Positions 25,522 to 33,334 of a stretch of 64,000 nucleotides of DNA are shown piece by piece. Within the stretch, counting starts at the first letter, position 1. The number at the start of each line of letters is the position of its first letter. The notes below the pieces were generated by a model. That model had not been told where the DNA came from and made no database searches. It was given only the letters and a program-made list of their open reading frames with translations. Both the position numbers and the translations under genes were made by a program. Location of the stretch: the NCBI RefSeq assembly GCF_026544205.1, contig NZ_JALNUI010000016.1:1-64000 (forward strand), written 5' to 3'. Source of the stretch: Curtobacterium sp. GC_Cur_3. Lineage in GTDB: Bacteria; Actinomycetota; Actinomycetes; Actinomycetales; Microbacteriaceae.

Positions 25522-26223
25522 GTGACCGACCTCGTGATCCCGGCTCCGGCAACGCCCTCCGTCCCGACGACGACGGGTGGGCGGTTCCCCGTCCGACGCG
25601 TGTTCTGCGTGGGACGGAACTACGCGGCGCACGCGCGCGAGATGGGCCACGACCCCGATCGCGAGCCGCCGTTCTTCTTCGCCAAGCCGGCCGACGCGGT
25701 CGTCACCGACGGCGCGGGAACCCCGTACCCACCGATGACCGAGCGGCTCGAACACGAGGTCGAGTTCGTCGTGGCGATCGGCGTCGGCGGTGCGGACATC
25801 CCCGTCGGCGACGCGCTCGACCACGTCTGGGGCTACGGCGTCGGCCTCGACCTGACCCGGCGGGACCTGCAGGCCGAGGCCAAGCGACTCGGCCGACCGT
25901 GGGACATGGCGAAGGGGTTCGACGCCTCCGCTCCGATCGGCGCGCTCGTCCCCGCCGCCGAGGTCGATCCGACCCACGGCACGATCGAGCTCACCGTCGA
26001 CGGCGAGCGCCGCCAGCACGGGGACCTGGCCGACCAGATCTGGTCCGTGGCCGAGGTCCTCGTCGAGCTGTCCCGGGCCGTGCGCCTGGAGCCGGGTGAC
26101 CTCGTGATGACCGGCACGCCCGACGGGGTCGGCGTGGTCGCTCCCGGGTCGGTGCTCGCCGGGGCGGTCGAGGGCGTCGGGACCGTCCGCACGACGCTGG
26201 GACCGGCACCGTCGCAGACGTGA
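25522..26223 (+). CDS. Fumarylacetoacetate hydrolase family protein
   Basis: A 233-aa FAH-fold enzyme, a metal-dependent C-C hydrolase, decarboxylase or acylpyruvase. Conserved parts: VFCVGRNYAAHA (about 27-38), PFFFAKPADAV (about 49-59), metal-binding EVEFVVAIG (about 78-86), DLTRRDLQ and MTGTPDGVG (about 196-204). GTG at 25522 lies 20 bp after phosphoketolase, so it is probably in the same transcript although the functions differ. Most like acylpyruvate hydrolases; substrate not certain. Confidence 0.9.
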   Translation: MTDLVIPAPATPSVPTTTGGRFPVRRVFCVGRNYAAHAREMGHDPDREPPFFFAKPADAVVTDGAGTPYPPMTERLEHEVEFVVAIGVGGADIPVGDALDHVWGYGVGLDLTRRDLQAEAKRLGRPWDMAKGFDASAPIGALVPAAEVDPTHGTIELTVDGERRQHGDLADQIWSVAEVLVELSRAVRLEPGDLVMTGTPDGVGVVAPGSVLAGAVEGVGTVRTTLGPAPSQT

Positions 26224-26297
26224 CGGTGCGCGCCGGACGCGTGCCGAGCCTCCCGGCCGTCGCCTGGTGCGCCGCTGCCCACCCGGTGCGCGGCCGT

Positions 26298-26345
26298 GCC
26301 AGTGCACCGAGCGGCGAACCTCGCACCGGCGGCGAGAACCCGCAC
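26298..26345. repeat. Dispersed repeat family B, partial copy B4
   Basis: The stretch 26224-26526 has no gene. It contains GAACCTCGCACC at 26316-26327 and a weaker AACCCGCACCG at 26337-26347, the right-hand motif of family B elements seen at 47159, 48965 and 63918. The left-hand GTGCGAGGTT is absent. The remaining part should hold the promoter for the gene at 26527; no clear boxes are seen. Confidence 0.5.
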
Positions 26346-26526
26346 CGTGCGCGGATCGTGACCAGATGACGCAGTCGGTGGCGGGCTGTGAGCCGGTCCT
26401 GAGCGGCGGCGAGTAGCACAGTGCCAGACGGCGTCGTCGCAACGCGCCGTCGTGGTCCGCTGACAGGGAAGCGGACCGGGGACGCTCGACTCGACCAGCG
26501 TGCGTCCGTGGACACGGAGGTGCACC

Positions 26527-27474
26527 GTGCTGGAACACGACCTGCTCGCGACGTCCTGGACCTGGGACGGCGACGAGCCCATCGACGAGCGTGTCCGCGC
26601 CGTCGGTGCCGCCGGCTTCTCCGGGATCTCGCTCGCCCTCGACGACCTCCACGAGGTCCGCGCGACCATCGGGCTCCACCGGCTCCGGCGGATGCTCGAC
26701 GACGCCGGCATCGTCTGGGTGCAGCTCGGCACCCTCAGCACCTGGTGGACGTGCCCCAGCCGGACCACGGCGGTGGACGCGGACCGCGGGGTCCTGCTCG
26801 AGGCCGCGGCGACCCTCCGCGCCTGGCAGGTCGTCGCCCGCGCCGACGTCAGCCTGCCCGGGGTCTCCCCCGCGGCCATGCTCGACGACTGGGTGGTGCT
26901 CGCGGAGCAGACCCGGGGCGTCGGTGCGCAGCTCGTGCTCGAGCCCGAGCCGTGGTCGAACCTGCCGACGGTGGAGCGGGCGTCCCGCTTCGTCGCGACC
27001 GCCGGACACCCGAACGGCGGGCTGCTGCTCGACGCGATGCACGCGCTGCGGGGTGGCTCGACCCTGGCGTCGATCCGCCACGGGCTGGCGCCGTCGACCC
27101 TGGCGGCGGTCGAGCTCAGCGACGGTCTGATGGACACCCCGAACGGCATGACGCTGGCGGACGAGTCCCGGCTCGGGCGGTACCTGCCCGGTGCCGGTGC
27201 GTGGGACATCCCCGGGTTCATCCGGACGGTCCGTGACCTCGGGTTCGACGAGCCGTGGGGCGTCGAGGTCCGGACGCCCGCGCACCGGGCGCTCCCCATC
27301 GCCGACGCGCTCCGCACCGCCGCCGCCGCGACCCGGGCCGTGCTCGACGCTGCCGACGCGTACGGCACCCCGCCCGCCCCGGTCATGCCGACGTCCGCGG
27401 CACCGACGTCTGCGGTCGACTACGAGCCCGCGCATCGACCACGACGGGAGACCGGCTCAGGCGCTCCCGCGTAG
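26527..27474 (+). CDS. Sugar phosphate isomerase/epimerase-like TIM-barrel protein
   Basis: A 315-aa protein of the AP-endonuclease-2-like TIM-barrel superfamily that includes xylose isomerase-like and inosose enzymes. Support: VRAVGAAGFSGISLALDDL (about 26-44), the metal-site Glu in LVLEPEPW (about 137-144), LLLDAMHALRGG (about 168-179) and PWGVEVRTPAH near the end. GTG at 26527 has GGAGG six bases upstream. The exact reaction is not known. The small acidic gene follows after 10 bp. Confidence 0.82.
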   Translation: MLEHDLLATSWTWDGDEPIDERVRAVGAAGFSGISLALDDLHEVRATIGLHRLRRMLDDAGIVWVQLGTLSTWWTCPSRTTAVDADRGVLLEAAATLRAWQVVARADVSLPGVSPAAMLDDWVVLAEQTRGVGAQLVLEPEPWSNLPTVERASRFVATAGHPNGGLLLDAMHALRGGSTLASIRHGLAPSTLAAVELSDGLMDTPNGMTLADESRLGRYLPGAGAWDIPGFIRTVRDLGFDEPWGVEVRTPAHRALPIADALRTAAAATRAVLDAADAYGTPPAPVMPTSAAPTSAVDYEPAHRPRRETGSGAPA

Positions 27475-27484
27475 CGTCGGGGCC

Positions 27485-27664
27485 ATGAGCGAGACAGCAC
27501 CCACCGGCAACGACGACCTGCTGCGCAAGTCACAGGACACCATCGACGAGGCGAAGGCCGCCGCGGCGGACGTCGTCGACACCGAGGACGACAGCATGGT
27601 CGGCGAGGACCTCCCCGCGACCGACGGTGGCGCTGCTGCAGATGACGGCGCCCCCGCCGCCTGA
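27485..27664 (+). CDS. Small acidic hypothetical protein
   Basis: A 59-aa hydrophilic, highly acidic protein (many Asp and Glu, few Lys/Arg), probably disordered, with a short helical part DLLRKSQDTIDEAKAAAADVVD. No family recognised. It starts with ATG 27485 ten bases after the TIM-barrel gene and ends before a hairpin repeat. Its composition resembles small stress-linked proteins of this group. Confidence 0.65.
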   Translation: MSETAPTGNDDLLRKSQDTIDEAKAAAADVVDTEDDSMVGEDLPATDGGAAADDGAPAA

Positions 27665-27681
27665 GCCCGAAGGCACTGGCC

Positions 27682-27745
27682 CGGCAGCGCGCTGCCGCGG
27701 GCAGCGTGCTGCCGCGGGCAGCGTGCTCTGCCGCGGTCAGCGCGC
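27682..27745. terminator. Hairpin-forming tandem repeat between convergent genes
   Basis: The 17-bp unit GCTGCCGCGGGCAGCGT occurs exactly at 27691-27707 and 27708-27724, with a diverged third copy after. Each unit holds the self-complementary CTGCCGCGGGCAG. It lies between the convergent ends at 27664 and 27768 and is a probable terminator for both. Confidence 0.65.
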
Positions 27746-27767
27746 GCCTGCGGCGGCCAGCCGCCCG

Positions 27768-28100
27768 TCAGACGATCTCGACCACCCGTACCGTGACGTC
27801 CTCCGGTCGGGTCCCGGTGGCGTGTTCCACGCAGGCGCCGAGTGCGTCCCGCACCGACCGCGCCGTGGTCAGCGACGAGACGTCGGCGTCCACCGTGACG
27901 ACGACCCGTACACGCAGCCCGATGGTGCGGTCCTCGACGAGCACCGCACCACCGTCCCGCGGCAGGTCCAGCACCGACCGGACGTCGCGCACCAGGACGG
28001 CCAGACTCGGCCCGGGCAGCACCACCGACCGGACGCCGGGGACCGCGAGGACGGCTTCGGTCGCCAGGCGCGACAGGACTCGGGTGTCCGTGGCGGTCAT
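27768..28100 (-). CDS. Asp23/Gls24-like protein, short form
   Basis: A 110-aa protein of the Asp23/Gls24 type: MTATDTRVLSRLATEAVLAVPGV at the start, a central beta region VRVVVTVDADV and the ending TGTRPEDVTVRVVEIV, which matches the family's final beta strand. Asp23 proteins act at the membrane in envelope stress. Its ATG overlaps the stop of the preceding gene (ATGA), so it is the third gene of the sigma operon. It lacks the acidic N-terminal part of its neighbour. Confidence 0.7.
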   Translation of the reverse strand: MTATDTRVLSRLATEAVLAVPGVRSVVLPGPSLAVLVRDVRSVLDLPRDGGAVLVEDRTIGLRVRVVVTVDADVSSLTTARSVRDALGACVEHATGTRPEDVTVRVVEIV

Positions 28101-28678
28101 GCGCGCTCCTCGGGGTCCAGCACGTCGGCGACGCGGACGGTGAGCGACGCGACCGTGAAGGGCGCGTGCTCGTGCAGGGCGGCAGCGACGGTCTCCCGCA
28201 GCACATCGGCCCGCTCGCGCAAGGGCGCGTCCGCCGCCACGGCGATGACGACCTCGACGTCGATGGAGGCGCCTGCAGTCGTCACATCGCCGGTGAACCG
28301 GGTCTTCCGGACGAGGACGCCCGGCATGCCGTCCCCGAGCGCCCGGACGAGCCCGCGGATCGCCCCCTCGGTCACGACGAGGTGGGACGTCGGGTCGTCG
28401 TCGGGCACCGGGATGTCACGCCCGGCGTGCGCGGTCGTCCTGATGCTCGCCACCACGCGCGCGATCCAGTCCTCGTCAGCGGCGCCGGCAGCTCGGACGT
28501 CCGCGTCGAGCAGGTCGGCCGAGGCCTCCCGCAGCTGTTCGAGCCGTCGGAGTGCGGCGCTCGCCTCGGCGTCCGCCTCGATCTCGGGCCGCACGGGGTC
28601 CCGGCCGGAGTCCAGGTAGTCAGCGAGCTCGTCGAGGGTGAAGGCGCCGTGGCGGTCGTCGACGTCGTCGTCGTTCAT
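28097..28678 (-). CDS. Asp23/Gls24 protein with N-terminal anti-sigma-like segment
   Basis: A 193-aa protein in two parts. Residues about 12-80 are helical (FTLDELADYLDSGRDP, then EIEADAEASAALRRLEQLRE), resembling cytosolic anti-sigma segments but without a zinc HxxxCxxC motif. Residues about 95-185 form an Asp23/Gls24 domain (VVTEGAIRGLVRALGDGMPG, VEVVIAVAADAPLRERADVL, VASLTVRVADV). It is coupled to the upstream sigma gene (ATGA) and to the downstream Asp23 paralog. Position and N-terminus suggest that it holds or releases the sigma factor; this is inference. Confidence 0.72.
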   Translation of the reverse strand: MNDDDVDDRHGAFTLDELADYLDSGRDPVRPEIEADAEASAALRRLEQLREASADLLDADVRAAGAADEDWIARVVASIRTTAHAGRDIPVPDDDPTSHLVVTEGAIRGLVRALGDGMPGVLVRKTRFTGDVTTAGASIDVEVVIAVAADAPLRERADVLRETVAAALHEHAPFTVASLTVRVADVLDPEERA

Positions 28679-29232
28679 CGCCACCCCTCCATCTGCGTCA
28701 GCACGGCCTGGCGGGCCCGGGCGAGCAGTCCCCGGACGGCGGTGACGGTCAACCCGGTCTGGTCTGCGACCTCCGCGTAGGACGCCCCGCCGATCTCCCG
28801 CAGGACCCACACTGCTCGCTGTGCGTCCGGGAGGTTCCGGACCACCCGGGCGAGCGCGTCGACCTGCATCCGCGCGACGACCACCTCGTCGACGGGTCGT
28901 TCGTCCGCCCGGTCCGGCACCGCCTCGAGGTCGAGGTGCGGGTGCCGCCGTCGGAGCCGGTCGAGCGCCTTGTTCGCTGCGATCCGGAACAACCAGGACC
29001 GCACACGGTCGGGGTCCTCCACCCGGTCGATGCGCTGCCAGGCCTGGAGTGCTGCCTCCTGCACGGCGTCGTCGGCCTCGCCGTCGCCGTGCCCGAGGAT
29101 CCGTGCGGCGTAGGCGCGCATGAGCGGGCCGTACCGGCGGATGAGCACGCCGAAGGCCTGTGCGTCGCCGTCGGCCGACCGTTCGACGAGCGACGCGTCC
29201 GACAGGGCGGAGAGCGGGTGGTCCTCAGTCAG
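28675..29232 (-). CDS. ECF-type sigma-70 factor (probable CTG start)
   Basis: A 185-aa sigma factor with regions 2 (about 25-90; RYGPLMRAYAARILG, DDAVQEAALQAWQRID, FRIAANKALDRLRRR) and 4 (about 130-180; DAQRAVWVLREIGGASYAEV, GLTVTAVRGLLARARQ). It directs RNA polymerase to stress promoters. No ATG, GTG or TTG lies in frame near the domain start. The codon at 29232 is CTG, preceded by GGAGG with seven bases spacing, giving (M)TEDHPLSALSDASLVERS. Its stop overlaps the next start. It begins the sigma-Asp23-Asp23 operon. Confidence 0.85.
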   Translation of the reverse strand: MTEDHPLSALSDASLVERSADGDAQAFGVLIRRYGPLMRAYAARILGHGDGEADDAVQEAALQAWQRIDRVEDPDRVRSWLFRIAANKALDRLRRRHPHLDLEAVPDRADERPVDEVVVARMQVDALARVVRNLPDAQRAVWVLREIGGASYAEVADQTGLTVTAVRGLLARARQAVLTQMEGWR

Positions 29233-29306
29233 GGGGAGTCCTCCGTCTGGATCTCGGGGCGCAGCGTGACGATCGCCGTCCTCGGGACGTCTTGTTCTGT
29301 GGGCCT

Positions 29307-29331
29307 CCCGTCGGCACTGCGTGCCGACGGG
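29307..29331 (-). terminator. Stem-loop between small ORF and sigma gene
   Basis: Perfect 11-bp arms CCCGTCGGCAC (29307-29317) and complement (29321-29331) with a TGC loop. It lies 3' of the small leftward gene ending at 29463 and 5' of the sigma gene. It may terminate the former or be in the leader of the latter. Elsewhere 29233-29462 shows no gene. Confidence 0.6.
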
Positions 29332-29462
29332 GTCGAGCGCGCCGTGGCCGGTCGCCCTGAACGGCCGGTCACGGCGCTTCGCGGCGGTCCGTGCGTCCCC
29401 TGATCCGGCGCACGGGCCGCCCCGCCCGGAGTCCGTCGAGGACCCTGGTGGGCGGAGCGGTG

Positions 29463-29615
29463 TCAGTCCTCGACCTGGTCGCCCAGGAAGTCCGCGTACG
29501 TCGCCTCGTGGTCCGTGTCCGCAGGAGCCGGGTGTGCCGGCCCCTCGGGTGCGTCGTCCTCCGGGTGGTCGACGCGCTCCGTTGCGGAGAACGGTGGCAG
29601 GTAGTTGCTGGTCAT
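29463..29615 (-). CDS. Small acidic hypothetical protein
   Basis: A 50-aa acidic, Pro-rich peptide beginning MTSNYLPPFSATERV and ending YADFLGDQVED. ATG at 29615 has GAAAGGGGG about six bases upstream. GC-ending codons dominate. No family recognised. It sits just upstream of the sigma-Asp23 operon, in the same direction but separated by a stem-loop. Confidence 0.6.
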   Translation of the reverse strand: MTSNYLPPFSATERVDHPEDDAPEGPAHPAPADTDHEATYADFLGDQVED

Positions 29616-29765
29616 CCCGCACCCCCTTTCGTCCCGCGAACGTAACAGCCGGTCCCCGGCATCCCGGCACGAGCGGGGGAATCGTCCCCCGTGGCGCCGA
29701 GGATCGGGGGACGGAAGTTCGCCTCCAGCGGACCTCATGCGGACGCATGCGGAACGTGGACGGGA

Positions 29766-32357
29766 TCACTCCAGGACGACGTCCTCCGGCGCCTTGTCCG
29801 GACGCCAGCCCCGCCACGACGGCTGCCGGAGACGCCCGTCCGCCGTCCACTCCGCGAACTCGACCTCACCCACACGCTCCGGGTCCACCCAGTGGGCGTC
29901 CCGCGCGTCCGGTCGTGGGACGTCGAGGAGCGGCGAGTCCTCCCGTTCCAGGGGACCGAGCACGTCGGCGATCTCGTCGAGGTCCCGGTCGCGGAAGCCG
30001 GTGCCGACCTTCCCCACGTAGCGCAGCCCGTCGGGTCCGGGGATGCCGAGGAGCAGCGACCCGATGCCACCCTCGCGCCGTCCGCTCCCGGGCTTCCAGC
30101 CGGCCACGACGACCTCCTGCGTGGCGTGGTGCTTGAGCTTGAGCCACGACTCGGAGCGTCGTCCCTCCGCGTACCGCGAGGAGCGCTTCTTCGCGACGAC
30201 GCCCTCGAGTCCGCGCTCCCCCGAGTCCGCCATGGCCTGCGCGAGGTCGCCCTCGTACGCCGGCGGGACCTCGATCGCACCGCCCGCGTCGACGACCGTC
30301 TCGAGGGCCTGCCGCCGGTGCTCGTAGCCGAGACGGGTCAGCTCGTGTCCGTCGGCCTCGAGCACGTCGAACAGCAGGAACCGCACCGGCGTCTGGGCAC
30401 GTGCCGCCGCCACCTCGCGCTGCTTCGTGAGTCCCATCCGGTTCTGCAGGAGCTGGAAACTCGGTCGGCCGCGGTCGTCGAGCGCCACCACCTCGCCGTC
30501 GAAGACCCCGTCGACGCCGGCCCGCTGCCCGAGTTCCGCGAGCTCCGGGTACTGCGCCGTCAGGTCGTTGCCGTTCCGGCTGCGCAGCGAGACCGCACCG
30601 TCACGGACCGTCGCGAGCGCCCGGACGCCGTCCCACTTCATCTCGAACGCCCACTCGGCCGGGTCGAGCGTCGGCTCCCCCTTGGCGAGCGTGGCCTGCA
30701 TCGTCCGACGCTCCACCGGGTCGGTGTCGGCCTCGGCCGCCCGGGCGATGCGCGGACCGCCCTCGTCGTGCTCCTTGGGCGCACCGTCGTGCGTCCTGCG
30801 TCCGGCGCCGGGTGCCGGACGGGAGGCTCGTCCCGCATCCTCCGATCGGGTGCCGTCCGCCCCGGGGTCGGGTTGGTCCTTCGTCCGGTGGATGAGCCAG
30901 TTCTTCTCGTCGCCCTCCCGCCCCTTCCCACGCCCGCGGGTGTGCAGGAGCGCGAGCCGGCGGTTCCCGTTCGTCCGGCCGTGCAACGTCACGATGACCT
31001 CCTCGCCCTCGCGCCACTTCTCGAGGTCGTACGTGCCGTCGTCCCACAGGGTCACCGTGCCCCCGCCGTACTCGTCGTGCGGGATCGTCCCCTCGAAGGA
31101 GCCGTACTCGAGCGGGTGGTCCTCGGTCATCACCGCGAGGTGGTTCTTCCCCGGGTCGGTCGGTTCCCCCTTCGGCAGCGCCCAGCTCACGAGCACGCCG
31201 TCGTGCTCCAGCCGGAAGTCGTAGTGGTCGCGGGTGGCGTGGTGCTCCTGGATGACGAAGGTCGGGGTGCCGTCCTTCCGGACCGTCGGCGCGTCCTGCG
31301 GGACCGGCTCAGGGGTCTTGGACGCGTCACGCTTGGAACGGTAGGTCGTCAGGCGGTCGTTCGCCGCGCCTCCCGTCCGCTCTTCGCGTTCCGCGTCGTT
31401 GGCGGCCTGCGTGCGGTCGCTGTCCCAGTGGCCGGCGTCCGGTCGGCCGACGGAGAGGGCGCCGGCGGCGACCGGGTGGAGGAGGTCCCCGTGGTCCTGC
31501 AGGCGTTCGAGCACCTCGTCGAGCGTCAGCTGGGCGAGTCCCTTCTCCGTGAGCTCCTTCCACGTGCGCGGCGCGGCGACCGTCGGGCGGTCGCGCCCGC
31601 GCAGGGAGTACGGCGCGATCGTCGTCTTGTTGCCGTTGTTCTGTGACCAGTCGACGAAGACCTTGCCCCGGCGCTCCGCCCGGCTCATCGAGGAGAGCAC
31701 CAGGTCGGGCAGGTCCTGCTCGAGTGCCTTGGCCAGTTCGTGGGCCACCTCGGACACCTGGTCCGTCGAGGCGCGGCCGTCGAGGGCCGCGTAGAGGTGG
31801 ATGCCCTTCGAGCCGGACGTCACCGGGTACGGGTCGAGGCCCATGCCGTGCAGGATCTCCCGCGCGGCCACGGCCACCTCGACGCACTCGGCGAGCCCGA
31901 CGCCCTCGCCCGGGTCGAGGTCCAGCACCAGGCGGTCCGGGTCCTGCTTCCCGCCGCGCGGACCGAACCGCCACTGCGGGACGTGGAGTTCGAGCGCGGC
32001 CTGCTGTGCCATCCACACCAGCGTCGGGAGGTCGTCGACGATCGGGTACTCGTTGTCGTGGTCGGAGTGCTCGATCGTGTGGTGCCGGACCCAGTCGGGG
32101 GCGGAGTCGGGCAGGTTCTTCTCGAAGAAGACCTTGCCGTCGACGCCGTTCGCCCAGCGCTTCCTGGTGACCGGTCGGTCCTTCACGTGCGGGATCATCC
32201 ACGGCGCGACGTGCTCGTAGTACTCGATGACCCGGCCCTTCGTCGTGCCGGTCTCCGGGTAGAGCACCTTGTCGAGGTTCGTCAGGGCGAGCCGGCGGTC
32301 CCCGACCAGCACGGTGGTCTTCCGCGCCGCTGAGCCCGTCCGCGCCGTGGGACTCAC
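29766..32357 (-). CDS. ligD: Multifunctional DNA ligase D (polymerase-phosphoesterase-ligase)
   Basis: An 863-aa non-homologous end-joining enzyme. N-terminal primase-polymerase (about 15-300) with catalytic LVLDLDPG (Asp146, Asp148); 3'-phosphoesterase (about 355-500) with HHATRDHYDFRLEHDG; C-terminal ATP-dependent ligase (about 555-860) with nucleophile Lys574 in EMKWDG and ERGLEGVVAKKR. A Pro/charged linker of about 60 residues joins the last two. This POL-PE-LIG order is that of mycobacteria. GTG at 32357 overlaps the SDR stop (GTGA). Ku is encoded divergently 1 kb away. Confidence 0.95.
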   Translation of the reverse strand: MSPTARTGSAARKTTVLVGDRRLALTNLDKVLYPETGTTKGRVIEYYEHVAPWMIPHVKDRPVTRKRWANGVDGKVFFEKNLPDSAPDWVRHHTIEHSDHDNEYPIVDDLPTLVWMAQQAALELHVPQWRFGPRGGKQDPDRLVLDLDPGEGVGLAECVEVAVAAREILHGMGLDPYPVTSGSKGIHLYAALDGRASTDQVSEVAHELAKALEQDLPDLVLSSMSRAERRGKVFVDWSQNNGNKTTIAPYSLRGRDRPTVAAPRTWKELTEKGLAQLTLDEVLERLQDHGDLLHPVAAGALSVGRPDAGHWDSDRTQAANDAEREERTGGAANDRLTTYRSKRDASKTPEPVPQDAPTVRKDGTPTFVIQEHHATRDHYDFRLEHDGVLVSWALPKGEPTDPGKNHLAVMTEDHPLEYGSFEGTIPHDEYGGGTVTLWDDGTYDLEKWREGEEVIVTLHGRTNGNRRLALLHTRGRGKGREGDEKNWLIHRTKDQPDPGADGTRSEDAGRASRPAPGAGRRTHDGAPKEHDEGGPRIARAAEADTDPVERRTMQATLAKGEPTLDPAEWAFEMKWDGVRALATVRDGAVSLRSRNGNDLTAQYPELAELGQRAGVDGVFDGEVVALDDRGRPSFQLLQNRMGLTKQREVAAARAQTPVRFLLFDVLEADGHELTRLGYEHRRQALETVVDAGGAIEVPPAYEGDLAQAMADSGERGLEGVVAKKRSSRYAEGRRSESWLKLKHHATQEVVVAGWKPGSGRREGGIGSLLLGIPGPDGLRYVGKVGTGFRDRDLDEIADVLGPLEREDSPLLDVPRPDARDAHWVDPERVGEVEFAEWTADGRLRQPSWRGWRPDKAPEDVVLE

Positions 32358-33244
32358 AGCGCGACCCCGGTCGCTCCCGCCACCGTCAGCGTCGTCCCGG
32401 ACGTGTACGAGGACTCGGGACCCGCCAGGTACACGTACGCGCTGCCCAGCTCGACGGGCTGCGCCGGACGACCGAACGGGGTGTCCTGCCCGTACGCGGC
32501 GATCTCGTCACCCGGGTAGCTGATCGGCTGCAGCGGCGTCCACACGGGGCCCGGCACGACGGTGTTCGCGCGGATGCCCTTCGCCGCGAGCTGGCGGGCG
32601 AGGCCGTTCGTGTACGTGATGATCGCGGCCTTCGTCGCCGCGTAGTCGATCATCCGGTCCTGCGGCTGGTACGCGGACACCGAGCTCGTCGTGACGATCG
32701 CGCTGCCGGGGGCCATGTGCGGCACGGCCTCGCGCACCAGCCAGAACATCGCGTAGAGGTTGACCTTCATGGTGCGGTCGAAGTCCGCGGTCGACTGCTG
32801 GGTGACGTCCTCGTGCACCTGCTGGGTGCCGGCGACGAGCACGAGCGCGTCGAGCCCACCGAGTTCGCTGACGGCCGTCCGGACGAGCTCCTGGCAGAAG
32901 GCCTCGTCGGTGAGGTCGCCCGGGAACATGACCGCCTTGCGCCCCAGGTCACCGATCAGGTCGCGGACCTCGGTCAGGTCGTCGATCTCCTCGGGCAGGG
33001 CGTTCAGGACGACGTCGGCGCCCTCCTTCGCCATCGCGATCGCGGCGGCGCGGCCGATCCCCGAGTCGGCCCCCGTCACGAGCACCCGGTACCCGCGCAT
33101 CCGGCCCGTGCCGACGTAGCTCGTCTCGCCGTGGTCCGGCGGCGGGTCCATCTCGCTGGCCCGGCCCGATCCCTGCTGCGTCTGCGCGGGGAACGGCGGG
33201 CGGGCGTACTGCGTGCGCGGGTCGTCCTTGTCCAGCTGGCTCAT
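32354..33244 (-). CDS. SDR family oxidoreductase
   Basis: A 296-aa short-chain dehydrogenase of the YghA/YhdF-like type with a 50-residue polar N-terminal extension (PPFPAQTQQGSGRASEMDPP). Nucleotide loop VTGADSGIGRAAA at about 56-68; Ser in TTSSVSAYQPQD and YAATK as the Tyr-Lys pair. Related genes are common in stress regulons. It is coupled to ligD by a GTGA overlap and divergent from ku across 90 bp, so it sits inside the NHEJ locus. A direct role in repair is not known. Confidence 0.88.
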   Translation of the reverse strand: MSQLDKDDPRTQYARPPFPAQTQQGSGRASEMDPPPDHGETSYVGTGRMRGYRVLVTGADSGIGRAAAIAMAKEGADVVLNALPEEIDDLTEVRDLIGDLGRKAVMFPGDLTDEAFCQELVRTAVSELGGLDALVLVAGTQQVHEDVTQQSTADFDRTMKVNLYAMFWLVREAVPHMAPGSAIVTTSSVSAYQPQDRMIDYAATKAAIITYTNGLARQLAAKGIRANTVVPGPVWTPLQPISYPGDEIAAYGQDTPFGRPAQPVELGSAYVYLAGPESSYTSGTTLTVAGATGVAL

Positions 33245-33334
33245 GGGCCCATCGTGCTCGGTGGTGGCTCGGTCCGTGCTCGGCTCGTGCCCCGCACCCG
33301 GGCGTTCCCGGGCGCACACGGGCATCATGTGGGG

